This document shows positions 15,728 through 25,039 of a DNA stretch of 50,224 bases, piece by piece; position 1 is the first letter of the stretch; each line of letters begins with the position of its first letter. Both the position numbers and the translations under genes were made by a program. Below the pieces are notes generated by a model, which searched no databases, was not told the DNA's origin, and worked only from the letters and a program-made list of their open reading frames with translations. Source of the stretch: an uncultured Veillonellaceae bacterium (GTDB taxonomy: Bacteria > Bacillota > Negativicutes > Selenomonadales > Selenomonadaceae); assembly GCA_900314825.1 (NCBI GenBank), contig OMWS01000013.1, forward strand, positions 1-50,224. Direction: 5' to 3'.

Positions 15728-18700
15728 CAGCGTCCCCTCCTTTTTCCTCCAACGTGCCTGCGTCATCCGCTGGCGGCAGCATGTCGAGTTCGATCGCATC
15801 CATGAGCTCCTCGTAGCCGAGCCCCCCGATACGGCGGAACGAGCAGCCGTCGAGCACGGGGTCGAACCCGCAGACGCTCGCATAATCACAGAATTTGCAA
15901 GCCGTCGTCTTCCCCTCCTGATACGGAGCCGCAGCGATGTCGCCCGCGAGGATGCGGTCGCCCGTCCGCCGCAGCATGAGCTCGATGTAGCGCATGAGCG
16001 CTTCGAATTCCTTGAGCGTCTTGACTTTCGGCCGCTGATTGTCGCACGGCGATCCATCCTTTTTGAAATTCACATGGAAAAACCGTCCCGACGCGTCCAG
16101 CGCCTCGACGACCTCTGGATCGAGCAGCACCCAGCCCGGCATCCGGAGCTTTTGGTCGATTTTCTTCAGCATATCTTCCGTGCTCATCTTCTCCGAAAAA
16201 TTCCACCATTTGTTGCGCACGAGACAATACAGGATGCCGGCCGGCAGCATTTCGTGGTCCGCCTTTTTCGCGACCAGGTTCCGCGTGACGATGAGGTACG
16301 TGAGCAGCTGCAGCTGGATGCCGTAATAGACGTGAATGAGGTTCAGCGCGACTTCGCCGCGCCCAGTCTTGTAGTCGATGACGAGGTAATATTTCTTTTC
16401 CTCGTCAAAATCAATGCGGTCGATCTGGCCCGTGAGCTCGAGGCGCGCGCCTCGCGACAGGCCATATGTGAGCGGAGGCATGTCGCCGCCGCGGCCAAAC
16501 AAGCGCTCGAAGGCCACGGGATGGAATTTGCTCACGCGGTCGAATGCGATGAGGCGCTCAAGCGTGCGCATCGCCGTCACGTGGATGCGCGCGAGCAGAT
16601 GCTCGTAGGCCTTTGTGCTCAGGAGCAGGCGGTTCTGAAGACGCGGGACGATCTTCTTCATCACGTCCTGCACGAGCACCTCCCGCTCCTGTACGCCGAC
16701 ATCCTTCCAGCTACGGCCGGCAGCGCGCAGGTCAGCGCCGATATTTCGCAGGCAGCTGTGCATCAGCATGCCGAAATCATTGCCATGAAAGCCCTGTTCC
16801 TCGCGTTCCTTCAGCTTCAGGCCATATTTCGCAAAGTAACTGAACGGGCATTTCGCGTATTGTTCGAGACGCGTGACGCTGCCGCGCAGGCAGTGTTCTC
16901 TTGCAAAAAGTTCCAGCGCGACGTTCTCCGGGATCCGCTTGTCCGGCGCTTTGGCAAAAAGACCGGAAAGTGCAAGCGCGAGCGGTGCCGCAAGCGACTC
17001 CTGCTGCCGCGCCCAATTGTAGACGTCGCGCCAATACGGCGCGAGCATGCCGCGCTCGCGCAGGCCCCGGAGCGCGGCCGAGAGCCCCGTGACAGCCGTC
17101 CGGCCGTCTGCGATGCGGATGACGGCCTCCTGGCTGAGCTCCGTCGCATCCGGCGTCTCCATCGTCTCGAGGTGTTCGAGCGGCAGCGAGAGGAAGGCCG
17201 CGTCTGGCAGGAGCCGCCGCAGGCGGCCGATATACGGCGATGGCGTGAGCCCCTTGTCATCACTATCCGCGAGCGCATACGAAATCCAAAGGTAGTCCGT
17301 CGCTTCCGTGAAACCGCGATACAGCAAAAACTTTTCCGCGAGGCTGCTTTCGAGGCCGCCCGAGGCGATTTCGAAATGATGATCTTTGAGCCGCTGGCGG
17401 TCGGCATCCGAAAACAGCCCTTTTTCATGGCTGCGGCGCGGCATGACGCCTTCATTCGCGCCGAGGATGTACAGCGCTTTCGCGTTCATCAAACTGTTCT
17501 GGTCGAACGGCGCGACCGTCACTTGATCGAGCCCCGGCGGGATGATCTTCATCTGAAGCGCGTCAAGGCCGTCGCCGAGGATCGTCATGAAGTCCTTGCG
17601 GCTGACCGCTTCCTCGCCACCGACCTCGACGAGCTGGTCGAGGAGTTCGAGGATTTTTTCCCAGACCTGCCGATGCTCGGCCGCCGAAGCAAGATGATCG
17701 TCCTTCTCGTTTTCCTCCGCCCAGCGCGTGAGCGTCGCAGGGACGGCAAGCGCTTCGAGGAAAGCGTAGACTGCCGCCGCGTCGTCGCGCATCGTCTTGC
17801 CGTTTTTCCACTGCGCGGCCAAGGTCATGAGCGGTGCGATGGCCGTCTTGCGGATGGCGTCGATTTCCGCGAGCATTTCTTTCTGCTTGTCCTCCGGCAG
17901 CTCGTCTGCGTCGTCGAGCGAGTAGCGGCGGAACCACGGCCATGCTTCCTCCATCGTCCAGCGCTTCTCGCCGCGCACACCAAAGGCGAGCACATAATTT
18001 TCGAGCTTGTCGATCTGCTCGCGCGTCACGGGGAAAAATCCCGTGCGCAGGGCGCGGATGATCGGTTCCGGGCGCCAGCTGTACACGGCTTCGAGTGCAG
18101 AGCGGATGAGCTCGGCGAGCGGATGATGCACGGCCTCGCGCTGGCCGTCCACGAAAAACGGGATCGCGTGGTCACGCAGCACGAGCTTCAACAGGCCGTC
18201 ATACCCGCCCTCCTCGTCGCGCACGAGGATACCGATGTCGCGCCAGCGCAGATGCTGTTCGCGCGCGAGGCGCAAGATGTCCGCCGCCACGGCCTCGACT
18301 TCGATGCGGCGATTCGCCGCCTCAACGATCTGCACGCCGGCGCTGCCAGTTTCCTGCGGCACGACGGGCGCACGGAACAGCCCGCGCTCGATGGCCGAGA
18401 GCCCCGGCGACTGGAAGCGATGCGACGTATCATCCAATGATTCCGTTTTCGTCCGCACGCCAGCCTTTTCTGCCAGCTTCGTCAATTCGTCTTTCGTGCG
18501 CTGCGAACGGTAAAACAGTCCGACATCCGTCGTGTTTTCCGGACTGTGCACCTCCGGATCCAGCGGCAACGTGACCGTGACATCGCAACCGGCTGCCAAA
18601 AGCTCCAAGAGCACGTTCTGCTCCTGCGGGTTGAAGAAAATGAAGCCGTCCACCCAAATCTTGGCGCCACGAATGAACGACGAAGACGGCAAACGCTCGA

Positions 18701-19265
18701 TGAGGAGGTTCATCATGTCCTCGGCATCATCGTAACGTCCGTTCATCGCCTCGGCAAAACGTTCGGAAAGGAGCGCGAGGTCCTCGAGTTTTTCCGCGAG
18801 CGCGTCCTCTGCGCCCGCAAACACCTCCGACGCCTTGCGCATCGTTTCCGGCGTGAGCCCGTAGCTCTTGAGCTCCTTCAGCGTCTCGGAAAGCGTCGCG
18901 CCAAAGCCGCGCTGATGCGCCGCCCGGCGGAAGAAGGCCAGAGACTTCTCCTCCTGCGTGAGGATGCGCCGGAGCATGAGCCGCCGCCCGACCTCGCTGA
19001 TGCGCGGGCGCAGAAGTCCTCCTGTGCCGAGGAGCACCTGCCGTGCAAAGCGGCGGAAGCCGAAAACATACGCCCGCAAAAATCCACTTCCCCGAAGCTT
19101 TTCCGCGAGCTCGCGCTCGATGCGGTACGTCATGTGCTCCGGCAAGAGCAGCACGCAAGCAGGCCCCAAAGCCGCCCGCGCAATCTCCTCCGCAATCTCC
19201 CGCTCGCACAGCGCCGTCTTCCCGCTCCCCGCGCGCCCTGCGATGAATCTGAGCGTTCCTGCCAT
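15711..19265 (-). CDS. addB: AddB, nuclease subunit of AddAB
   Basis: A 1184-residue partner of AddA. N-terminal nucleotide-binding motif GRAGSGKT (about residues 10-17), an inactive-helicase body, and a C-terminal nuclease domain (QIDRIDFDEE, VIDYKTGRGE). The iron-sulfur cysteines are in place: one before the nuclease domain (QYAKCPFSYF) and three in CKFCDYASVCGF near the C-terminus. The ATG at 19265 follows a strong TAAGGAGGTT at seven bases. It is first gene of the addB-addA operon and divergent from the molybdopterin oxidoreductase. No confident promoter was found in the 189-base gap. Confidence 0.96.
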   Translation of the reverse strand: MAGTLRFIAGRAGSGKTALCEREIAEEIARAALGPACVLLLPEHMTYRIERELAEKLRGSGFLRAYVFGFRRFARQVLLGTGGLLRPRISEVGRRLMLRRILTQEEKSLAFFRRAAHQRGFGATLSETLKELKSYGLTPETMRKASEVFAGAEDALAEKLEDLALLSERFAEAMNGRYDDAEDMMNLLIERLPSSSFIRGAKIWVDGFIFFNPQEQNVLLELLAAGCDVTVTLPLDPEVHSPENTTDVGLFYRSQRTKDELTKLAEKAGVRTKTESLDDTSHRFQSPGLSAIERGLFRAPVVPQETGSAGVQIVEAANRRIEVEAVAADILRLAREQHLRWRDIGILVRDEEGGYDGLLKLVLRDHAIPFFVDGQREAVHHPLAELIRSALEAVYSWRPEPIIRALRTGFFPVTREQIDKLENYVLAFGVRGEKRWTMEEAWPWFRRYSLDDADELPEDKQKEMLAEIDAIRKTAIAPLMTLAAQWKNGKTMRDDAAAVYAFLEALAVPATLTRWAEENEKDDHLASAAEHRQVWEKILELLDQLVEVGGEEAVSRKDFMTILGDGLDALQMKIIPPGLDQVTVAPFDQNSLMNAKALYILGANEGVMPRRSHEKGLFSDADRQRLKDHHFEIASGGLESSLAEKFLLYRGFTEATDYLWISYALADSDDKGLTPSPYIGRLRRLLPDAAFLSLPLEHLETMETPDATELSQEAVIRIADGRTAVTGLSAALRGLRERGMLAPYWRDVYNWARQQESLAAPLALALSGLFAKAPDKRIPENVALELFAREHCLRGSVTRLEQYAKCPFSYFAKYGLKLKEREEQGFHGNDFGMLMHSCLRNIGADLRAAGRSWKDVGVQEREVLVQDVMKKIVPRLQNRLLLSTKAYEHLLARIHVTAMRTLERLIAFDRVSKFHPVAFERLFGRGGDMPPLTYGLSRGARLELTGQIDRIDFDEEKKYYLVIDYKTGRGEVALNLIHVYYGIQLQLLTYLIVTRNLVAKKADHEMLPAGILYCLVRNKWWNFSEKMSTEDMLKKIDQKLRMPGWVLLDPEVVEALDASGRFFHVNFKKDGSPCDNQRPKVKTLKEFEALMRYIELMLRRTGDRILAGDIAAAPYQEGKTTACKFCDYASVCGFDPVLDGCSFRRIGGLGYEELMDAIELDMLPPADDAGTLEEKGGDADGLDA

Positions 19266-19454
19266 CCACAGAACCTCCTTATAAAAATTTTTCGTCGAAC
19301 CATTCTCGTATCATTCCAATTCGACAGATGTTCCGGAAATCCTGCCGCCAGCGCATATTCCAAGTGAGCAACCGAAGACGAATTACAAACGCGCTGAAAA
19401 CTTTTATCCGATTGCAAGGACGCTTTTGTACATTATCCGCAGGAGGAATGCTTT

Positions 19455-21467
19455 ATGACGCAACGCAAAACGTATCCAACCGCCTGCCCGTACGATTGCC
19501 CGGACTGCTGCGGCTTGCTCGTGACCGTCGAAGATGGCCGTGCTGTCAAGATCGCAGGCGATCCCGCGCATCCTTTCACGCGCGGCACGCTCTGCCCGAA
19601 GATGGCACATTACGAGCGCACCGTGCATCACCCTGGCCGCCTCGTGACGCCGCTGCGGCGCACGGGCAAGAAAGGCGCGGGCGACTTTGCGCCCATCCCA
19701 TGGGACGAGGCCATCATAGAAATCACGGAACGCTTCCGTGCCATCGTGAAAGACTACGGTGCCGAGGCCATCTTGCCGTATTCGTACGCCGGCACGATGG
19801 GCGCTGTGCAGCACAACGGTTATCACGCGTTTTTCTACCGCCTCGGCGCGAGCAACTTGCTGCGCACGATCTGCGCGCCGGCGAAAGGATATGGCGTGCA
19901 GGCCGTCATGGGCAAAAGTTTCATCACGGCACCGCAGGAAGCGCAGCAAAGCGACTGCATCGTGCTCTGGAGTCTCTCGATGCTCGCATCCGACCTCCAT
20001 TTCCTGCACGATGTGAATGCCGCGAAAGCGCGCGGCGCGACGGTCTGGTGCATCGACACGTATGCGACGCGCACGATGGAACGCGTCGCGGACGAGCGCA
20101 TCGTCATCCGCCCCGGCACGGACGGCGCGCTCGCACTCGGCATTTTGCACATCCTGCACCGCGATGGCTTGACGGATGACGCATTCATCGAACGTCATGT
20201 GCAAGGATGGGATGCGCTCGTCAAAGATGTCCTGCCGCGCTACACGCCGGCGGTCGTCAGCGAGATCACAGACATCCCCGTCGCACGCATCGAAGCGTTC
20301 GCGCACGCCTACGGCACGGCGCGCGCCCCGTTCCTCCGCCTCGGCAGCGGATTTTCGCGCTACACGAATGGCGTGATGACGGCACGCCTTATCGCCTGTC
20401 TGCCCGCCGCTGTCGGCGCATACGCAAAGCCGGGCGGCGGCCTGCTCTCCTCCATCAGCAGCTCCCATGCCATCGACCGCGAATGCATCTACCACACGGA
20501 TTGGAAAAAGCCCGACACGCGCTCACTCAATATGTGCGAGCTCGGACGTATCTTGAACGATGATAAACTGACACCGCCAATCAAAGCGATCTACGTCTAC
20601 TCATCAAATCCTGCCGCCACCGCACCCGACCAAGTACAAGTGCTCCGCGGCCTTGCGCGCGAAGACCTCTTTACCGTCGTCCACGAACGCTTCCTCACGG
20701 ACACAGCGCGCTACGCCGACATCGTCCTGCCCGCGACCTCGTCGCTTGAGGCCGACGATCTCTATTATTCGTACGGAAATTATTGTCTCCAGCGCGGCCG
20801 TGCCATTCTCCCGCCCGTCGGCGAAAGCAAATCAAATTGGCAAGTCGCTTGCCTGCTCGCGAAAGGCATGGGCTGGGACGATCCATTTTTTGACCAGACG
20901 GACAGCGACCTCGTCGCAGAGCTCATCGAAAGCACGCGACGCTGCTGGGAGCTCCCGCTCGACCTCGACAAACTAAAAAGCGGCGAGCCCGTACCGCTGC
21001 CGCTGCCTGAAGACTACAAGATGATGTTCCGCACGCCGTCGGGCAAAATTGAAATCGAGAACCCTGCCGAGACACCGCCGCTCCCCGATCACGTACCTCC
21101 GACAGGCGACGACGCTGCGTTCTTTTTCGTCAACGCGCCCGACGCGCGCATCCTCGACAGCTCGTTCAATGAGCGCGAGGAACTCACACGCGGCCACACG
21201 ATGGAACTGCTCATGCATCCGTCCGACGCCGCCCGCCTGCACCTCGCAGACGGCCAGCGCGTCCGTGCCTCGAATGCACGCGGCGCCGCGACATTCACGC
21301 TCATCCTCAGCAAGCGCACGCCGCCCGGCACCGTCGTCAGCGAAGGCGTCTGGTCGCATACGGTCGCGGGCGGCTGCAACACGAACGCCCTCACCTCCCA
21401 GCGCCTCACCGACCGCGCCGGCGGCAGCACGTTCTACGATGTCAAAGTGAATGTAGCCGCCATTTAA
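19455..21467 (+). CDS. Molybdopterin oxidoreductase (MopB, DMSO reductase superfamily), substrate unknown
   Basis: A 670-residue enzyme with an N-terminal [4Fe-4S] domain (CPYDCPDCCG at 11-20 and GTLCPK near 45-50), the catalytic Mo-bis-MGD body, and a C-terminal dinucleotide-binding barrel (molydop_binding: LMHPSDAARLHLADG). It lacks a Tat signal peptide, so it should act in the cytoplasm. No electron-transfer or membrane-anchor subunit and no cofactor-assembly gene lies next to it. The metal ligand is not obvious; the region ICAPAKGYG (about 140) is a candidate. ATG 19455 follows GGAGG at eight bases. It is first of a rightward gene run. Confidence 0.9.
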   Translation: MTQRKTYPTACPYDCPDCCGLLVTVEDGRAVKIAGDPAHPFTRGTLCPKMAHYERTVHHPGRLVTPLRRTGKKGAGDFAPIPWDEAIIEITERFRAIVKDYGAEAILPYSYAGTMGAVQHNGYHAFFYRLGASNLLRTICAPAKGYGVQAVMGKSFITAPQEAQQSDCIVLWSLSMLASDLHFLHDVNAAKARGATVWCIDTYATRTMERVADERIVIRPGTDGALALGILHILHRDGLTDDAFIERHVQGWDALVKDVLPRYTPAVVSEITDIPVARIEAFAHAYGTARAPFLRLGSGFSRYTNGVMTARLIACLPAAVGAYAKPGGGLLSSISSSHAIDRECIYHTDWKKPDTRSLNMCELGRILNDDKLTPPIKAIYVYSSNPAATAPDQVQVLRGLAREDLFTVVHERFLTDTARYADIVLPATSSLEADDLYYSYGNYCLQRGRAILPPVGESKSNWQVACLLAKGMGWDDPFFDQTDSDLVAELIESTRRCWELPLDLDKLKSGEPVPLPLPEDYKMMFRTPSGKIEIENPAETPPLPDHVPPTGDDAAFFFVNAPDARILDSSFNEREELTRGHTMELLMHPSDAARLHLADGQRVRASNARGAATFTLILSKRTPPGTVVSEGVWSHTVAGGCNTNALTSQRLTDRAGGSTFYDVKVNVAAI

Positions 21468-21473
21468 TCCAGT

Positions 21474-21510
21474 ATCCGTTGCACAAGCAGGAATCTCTTG
21501 CGCGGTAACG
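21474..21510 (+). other. Imperfect hairpin after the molybdopterin gene
   Basis: ATCCGTTGCACAAG and a reverse-complementary CTTGCGCGGTAACGGAT, seven bases after the stop codon, can form a stem with small bulges. No T tract follows, so it may be an mRNA 3' stabiliser or weak terminator. Confidence 0.35.
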
Positions 21511-21564
21511 GATGGGACAAGACATCCAACAGAAAACCATCCAACGAGAAAGGACCATCATTTT

Positions 21565-22581
21565 ATGTACGAAGCAGCAAAGCATCGCTATGACACTATG
21601 CCCTACGCCCCGAGCGGGCGGAGTGGGCTGCGCCTGCCGCGCGTGGCGCTCGGTTTTTGGCACAACTTCGGCGACACGTCGCGCTACGAGCAAATGGAAG
21701 CGCTCGTGCGCACGGCGTTCGACCACGGCATCACGTATTTCGACCTCGCGAACAATTACGGGCCGGCCTATGGCAGCGCTGAAAAGAATTTTGGAAGGCT
21801 GTTCCGCGAAAATTTCCGTCCGTACCGCGACGAGCTCGTCATCGCGACGAAAGCAGGCTATGATATGTGGCCTGGCCCTTACGGCAACTGGGGCAGCCGC
21901 AAATATTTGCACGCGAGCCTCGACCAGAGCCTCATGCGCATGGGTCTTGACTACGTCGACATTTTCTATCATCACCGCATGGACCCGAACACGCCGCTCG
22001 AAGAAACGATGGGCGCGCTCGCGCAGGCCGTGACGTCGGGCAAAGCACTTTACATTGGCCTGTCGAACTACGACGGCCCGACGATGGAAAAAGCTGCTGC
22101 GATCCTCGACGAGCTTCATTGCCCGTTCATCGTGAACCAGAACCGCTATTCCCTGTTCGACCGCACCATCGAGCGAAACGGCCTCAAGGAAACCGCCGTG
22201 CGCCTCGGAAAAGGCATCGTCGCGTTCAGCCCGCTCGCGCAAGGCCTCTTGAGCGACAAGTACCTCCACGGCATTCCCGAGGACTCGCGCATCCGCCAAG
22301 ACGGCCGCTTCCTCACAGAGCGCTCCGTCACCAAAGAAAAGCTCGACGCCATCGCCGCACTCAACGACCTGGCAAACGAGCGCAGCCAGACGCTCGCGGA
22401 AATGGCGCTCGCCTGGGATCTCAGAGACGGCGTCGTGACGACCGTCCTCATCGGCGCCTCGAAGCCGGAACAGATTTTGCAAAACATCCATGCGCTTGAA
22501 AACACGACATTTACAGAAGAAGAATGCACCCGCATCGACGCCATCACGAACCAGCCGGGCGTTCAAGGGTTGATCCGTTGA
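21565..22581 (+). CDS. Aldo/keto reductase (YghZ / L-glyceraldehyde 3-phosphate reductase-like)
   Basis: A 338-residue NADPH-dependent aldo/keto reductase of the AKR14 type. The catalytic tetrad is visible: D60 and Y65 (FDLANNYG), K96 (IATKAGY) and H137 (IFYHHRMD). The E. coli relative YghZ reduces L-glyceraldehyde 3-phosphate and methylglyoxal. That fits the methylglyoxal synthase gene 1.3 kb downstream, though a shared role is inference. ATG 21565 follows AAAGGA at nine bases. It has 97 bases between it and the preceding gene and no clear promoter of its own. Confidence 0.92.
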   Translation: MYEAAKHRYDTMPYAPSGRSGLRLPRVALGFWHNFGDTSRYEQMEALVRTAFDHGITYFDLANNYGPAYGSAEKNFGRLFRENFRPYRDELVIATKAGYDMWPGPYGNWGSRKYLHASLDQSLMRMGLDYVDIFYHHRMDPNTPLEETMGALAQAVTSGKALYIGLSNYDGPTMEKAAAILDELHCPFIVNQNRYSLFDRTIERNGLKETAVRLGKGIVAFSPLAQGLLSDKYLHGIPEDSRIRQDGRFLTERSVTKEKLDAIAALNDLANERSQTLAEMALAWDLRDGVVTTVLIGASKPEQILQNIHALENTTFTEEECTRIDAITNQPGVQGLIR

Positions 22582-22590
22582 CGGCTCCGC

Positions 22591-22619
22591 TTGACAAACA
22601 CGCAGGCAATTCGTAATAT
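22591..22619 (+). promoter_or_regulatory. Promoter of the MFS exporter gene
   Basis: A perfect TTGACA (22591-22596), 17 bases, TAATAT (22614-22619). It begins nine bases after the aldo/keto reductase stop. The -10 box lies in the left arm of an inverted repeat. Confidence 0.8.
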
Positions 22620-22641
22620 AACAGCAAACGTTTACGAATTG
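22607..22641. promoter_or_regulatory. Inverted repeat overlapping the MFS promoter, candidate operator
   Basis: CAATTCGTAA (22607-22616) and TTACGAATTG (22632-22641) are exact reverse complements, 15 bases apart, so the half-site centres are about 25 bases apart. The left arm overlaps the -10 box, so it is unlikely to act as an RNA hairpin and more likely binds a repressor. Confidence 0.6.
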
Positions 22642-22660
22642 TTTGAGAAAGGCATCTTCC

Positions 22661-23845
22661 ATGCTTCCTTCCATTCCGCCGAAATATTTTCTCCCGCTCA
22701 TCGGGCTTGCCGTCTCCGCTTTTGTTTTCAACACATCGGAATTCATGCCCATCGCGCTGCTCACGGATATCTCCGCCTCGTTCGGAAAGACGCCGGCCGA
22801 GACGGGCATCATGATCACGACGTACGCCTGGGTCGTCGGACTGCTGTCGCTGCCGCTCATGCTCGCCGTCTGCCGCATGAACCCGAAGCGCTTGCTGCTC
22901 GCTGTCCTCGCGCTGTTCGCGGCCGGGCAGATCGGCTCGGGACTCGCGCCGAGCTTTGCCGTGCTCATGGCCGCCCGCATCGCCGTCGCCTGCGCCCACG
23001 CCATTTTCTGGTCGATCACCGCGCCCTACGCGACGCGGCTCGTGACGCGGGAGCATCAGCCCTTCGCACTTTCCTGCGTCGCCACGGGCTCGGCCATCGC
23101 CATGATCTTCGGCTTGCCCATCGGGCGCGTCATCGGCCTCGCACTCGGCTGGCGCATGACGTTCCTCTGCATCGCGGGCATCACGCTTCTCGCCCTGCTC
23201 TACCTCTGGCGCGTTTTCCCGCAGCTATCGGGCGGCGGGCAGCCGTTTGCCGTCCGCGACTTGCCTGCACTCGTGCGGACGCCTGCCGTCTTCGGTTGTT
23301 TCTTTTTGTCTGTCACGTTTGCGACCGGCTATTTCACGGTCTACAGCTACATCGAGCCTTACCTCGGCATGGTCGCGGGCTTCTCGCCTGACGCGATTAC
23401 GGAAACGCTCATGGCGCTCGGCGTGTTCGGCTTTTTCGGCAGCGTGCTCTTTTCGCGCATGTACGGCACACACCGGACGGCTTGCTTGCTGCTCGGCAGC
23501 TGCGGCATTCCCGTCTGCGCGCTGCTCTATGTCTTTGGCGTGTCCATCCCGCCCGTCCTCGTCGCTGTCTGCCTCGCGCTCGGCATGATCTCGACGCTCT
23601 TCAACATCACGATGCAGGCCGAGCTCCTCTGCGCGACGAGCCGCGAAGCCGCGCCTGTCGCCACGTCGATCTACTCCGGTCTTTTCAACGTCGGCATCGG
23701 CGGCGGCACGGCCATCGGCAGCTTCATCGCAGGCGCCGGCCAATTGCCTGGCATCGGCTTCGTCAGTGCCGCCATCACGGCACTCGCTGCCGCCTACTGC
23801 ATCTTCATCTTCCTGCCCAGCCTCCGAAAAAAATCCGCCGCATGA
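22661..23845 (+). CDS. MFS efflux transporter (DHA1 / SotB-like)
   Basis: A 394-residue, 12-TM major facilitator of the DHA1 group. The N-terminal NTSEFMPIALL in TM1 is typical of the sugar/drug efflux proteins SotB/YdeA and Bcr-like relatives. It would export a small molecule using the proton gradient; the substrate is not readable. The frame can open at TTG 22643, but ATG 22661 has AAAGG at eight bases and is the better start. It has its own promoter with an overlapping inverted repeat, so it is probably induced by a compound sensed by a repressor not encoded here. Confidence 0.88.
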   Translation: MLPSIPPKYFLPLIGLAVSAFVFNTSEFMPIALLTDISASFGKTPAETGIMITTYAWVVGLLSLPLMLAVCRMNPKRLLLAVLALFAAGQIGSGLAPSFAVLMAARIAVACAHAIFWSITAPYATRLVTREHQPFALSCVATGSAIAMIFGLPIGRVIGLALGWRMTFLCIAGITLLALLYLWRVFPQLSGGGQPFAVRDLPALVRTPAVFGCFFLSVTFATGYFTVYSYIEPYLGMVAGFSPDAITETLMALGVFGFFGSVLFSRMYGTHRTACLLLGSCGIPVCALLYVFGVSIPPVLVAVCLALGMISTLFNITMQAELLCATSREAAPVATSIYSGLFNVGIGGGTAIGSFIAGAGQLPGIGFVSAAITALAAAYCIFIFLPSLRKKSAA

Positions 23846-23846
23846 A

Positions 23847-23876
23847 TTGATTCGATGCAGCACAAAATGATATACT
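23847..23876 (+). promoter_or_regulatory. Promoter of mgsA
   Basis: TTGATT (23847-23852), 18-base spacer, TATACT (23871-23876), immediately after the MFS stop codon and about 35 bases before the mgsA start. Confidence 0.65.
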
Positions 23877-23911
23877 GGAGCCAAAGATTTCACGCCCGAA
23901 AGGAGACCGCT

Positions 23912-24313
23912 ATGAAAACCATCGCCCTCATTGCCCACGACAAGAAGAAAAACGAGATGCTCGAATTTGTCGGGCATCACAAAGACCTGCTCGCGCGCTT
24001 CCACCTCGTCGCCACGCGCACGACCGGCACGCTCATCAAGGATACGTTCGGCCTCGATGTCGAGACCATGATGTCCGGCCCGCTCGGCGGTGACCAGCAG
24101 ATCGGCGCGCTCGTCGCGACGGAAAAGGTGCACTGCGTCATCTTCCTGCGCGACCCGCTGACGAGCCAGCCGCACGAGCCAGACATCAACGCTCTCCTGC
24201 GCCTCTGCGATGTCCACAACATCCCGCTCGCAACCAATCGCAAGAGCGCGCACATCCTCTTGAAATACGTCGCGGAGAAAGAAGCAGAAGAAGACGCCGC
24301 GAAAAAAGCCTGA
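23912..24313 (+). CDS. mgsA: Methylglyoxal synthase
   Basis: A 133-residue cytoplasmic enzyme turning dihydroxyacetone phosphate into methylglyoxal and phosphate, the entry to the methylglyoxal bypass. Active-site features are present: H9 in ALIAHDKKK, the phosphate-binding TTGT, the catalytic Asp in [10 protein letters not shown] (D61), and D81, H88 and D91 in [14 protein letters not shown] 23912 follows AAAGGAG at seven bases; an upstream in-frame ATG at 23855 would lie inside the promoter. It ends in an acidic/lysine tail before a strong shared terminator. Confidence 0.95.
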   Translation: MKTIALIAHDKKKNEMLEFVGHHKDLLARFHLVATRTTGTLIKDTFGLDVETMMSGPLGGDQQIGALVATEKVHCVIFLRDPLTSQPHEPDINALLRLCDVHNIPLATNRKSAHILLKYVAEKEAEEDAAKKA

Positions 24314-24336
24314 ACCACCACCATCGAAACAAAAAC

Positions 24337-24385
24337 AAACTGCCGCCCGCAATGAGCAAACAGTCTCATTGCGGGCGGCAGTTTT
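24337..24385. terminator. Bidirectional terminator between mgsA and carbonic anhydrase
   Basis: A perfect 20-bp stem (24337-24356 with 24365-24384, GC-rich centre, A/T ends) around an eight-base loop, with T-rich ends on both strands. It lies between the convergent mgsA and carbonic anhydrase stops. Confidence 0.92.
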
Positions 24386-24400
24386 ATCATCAACGCACAG

Positions 24401-24955
24401 TCAAGGAGCTTCCACGTCATCGAGCCACGTCACATGCCCCGTCTCGATATCGTAAACGGCGCCGCAAACGCGATGCGCTTCGCCGCCTTGCAGGTCTGCG
24501 CGGATGCAGCGCACGGAATTTTCCGCATTGAGCCGCGTCGCCTTACGCGGGTCTTTTTCCGTACCAATGCCCTCACGAATCGCACGTGTGATGACGCCGA
24601 TATTTCCATCCGTCTCGCCTGCAATGGCCGCGCCGACGGCGCCGCAGTGCGTATGACCGAGCACGACGGTCAGCGGCACATGCAAATGATGTGCTGCGTA
24701 CTCGATACTTGCAAGCTCATGCGCACCAATGACGCTGCCTGCCGTGCGGATGACGAAGAGATCACCCATGCCGCACGAGAAAATCGCCTCGGGAATCACG
24801 CGCGAATCCGAACATGTCACGACGGTCGCGAACGGCTGCTGGCCCTTCGACGTACGTGCGCGGATCTCCTTCGATACATCCCCGGCGTAAGCTCCGCTTG
24901 CTTCATAACGCTTTGCACCTTCGCATAAGCGTTCCAAACTCTTTTCAGACTCCAT
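24401..24955 (-). CDS. Beta-class carbonic anhydrase
   Basis: A 184-residue zinc enzyme interconverting CO2 and bicarbonate. The zinc ligands and helper residues are visible: C48, D50 and R52 in CSDSR, and H101 and C104 in GHTHCG. The length and the SVIGAHELASIEYAA helix match the short bacterial beta class. ATG 24955 follows AGGAGG at eight bases. It is 84 bases after sbcC in the same direction and may be read from the sbcDC transcript; no separate promoter is clear. Confidence 0.94.
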   Translation of the reverse strand: MESEKSLERLCEGAKRYEASGAYAGDVSKEIRARTSKGQQPFATVVTCSDSRVIPEAIFSCGMGDLFVIRTAGSVIGAHELASIEYAAHHLHVPLTVVLGHTHCGAVGAAIAGETDGNIGVITRAIREGIGTEKDPRKATRLNAENSVRCIRADLQGGEAHRVCGAVYDIETGHVTWLDDVEAP

Positions 24956-25039
24956 GTTCTTTCCTCCTCAGAGAACGATCCTGACAAATTGCGCCATCTG
25001 GAAAATGTTCAACGAACGATACAATCAATCATCTGCTCA

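Noticed and set aside
15728..16057. 110-codon N-terminal extension of addA
   Set aside because: It lies wholly inside addB, is Arg/Ser-rich, and the ATG at 15727 has a strong ribosome-binding site and the normal AddA N-terminus.
16074..18440. Long rightward frame inside addB
   Set aside because: AddB motifs including the Fe-S cysteines are intact on the minus strand; the plus frame is a compositional shadow.
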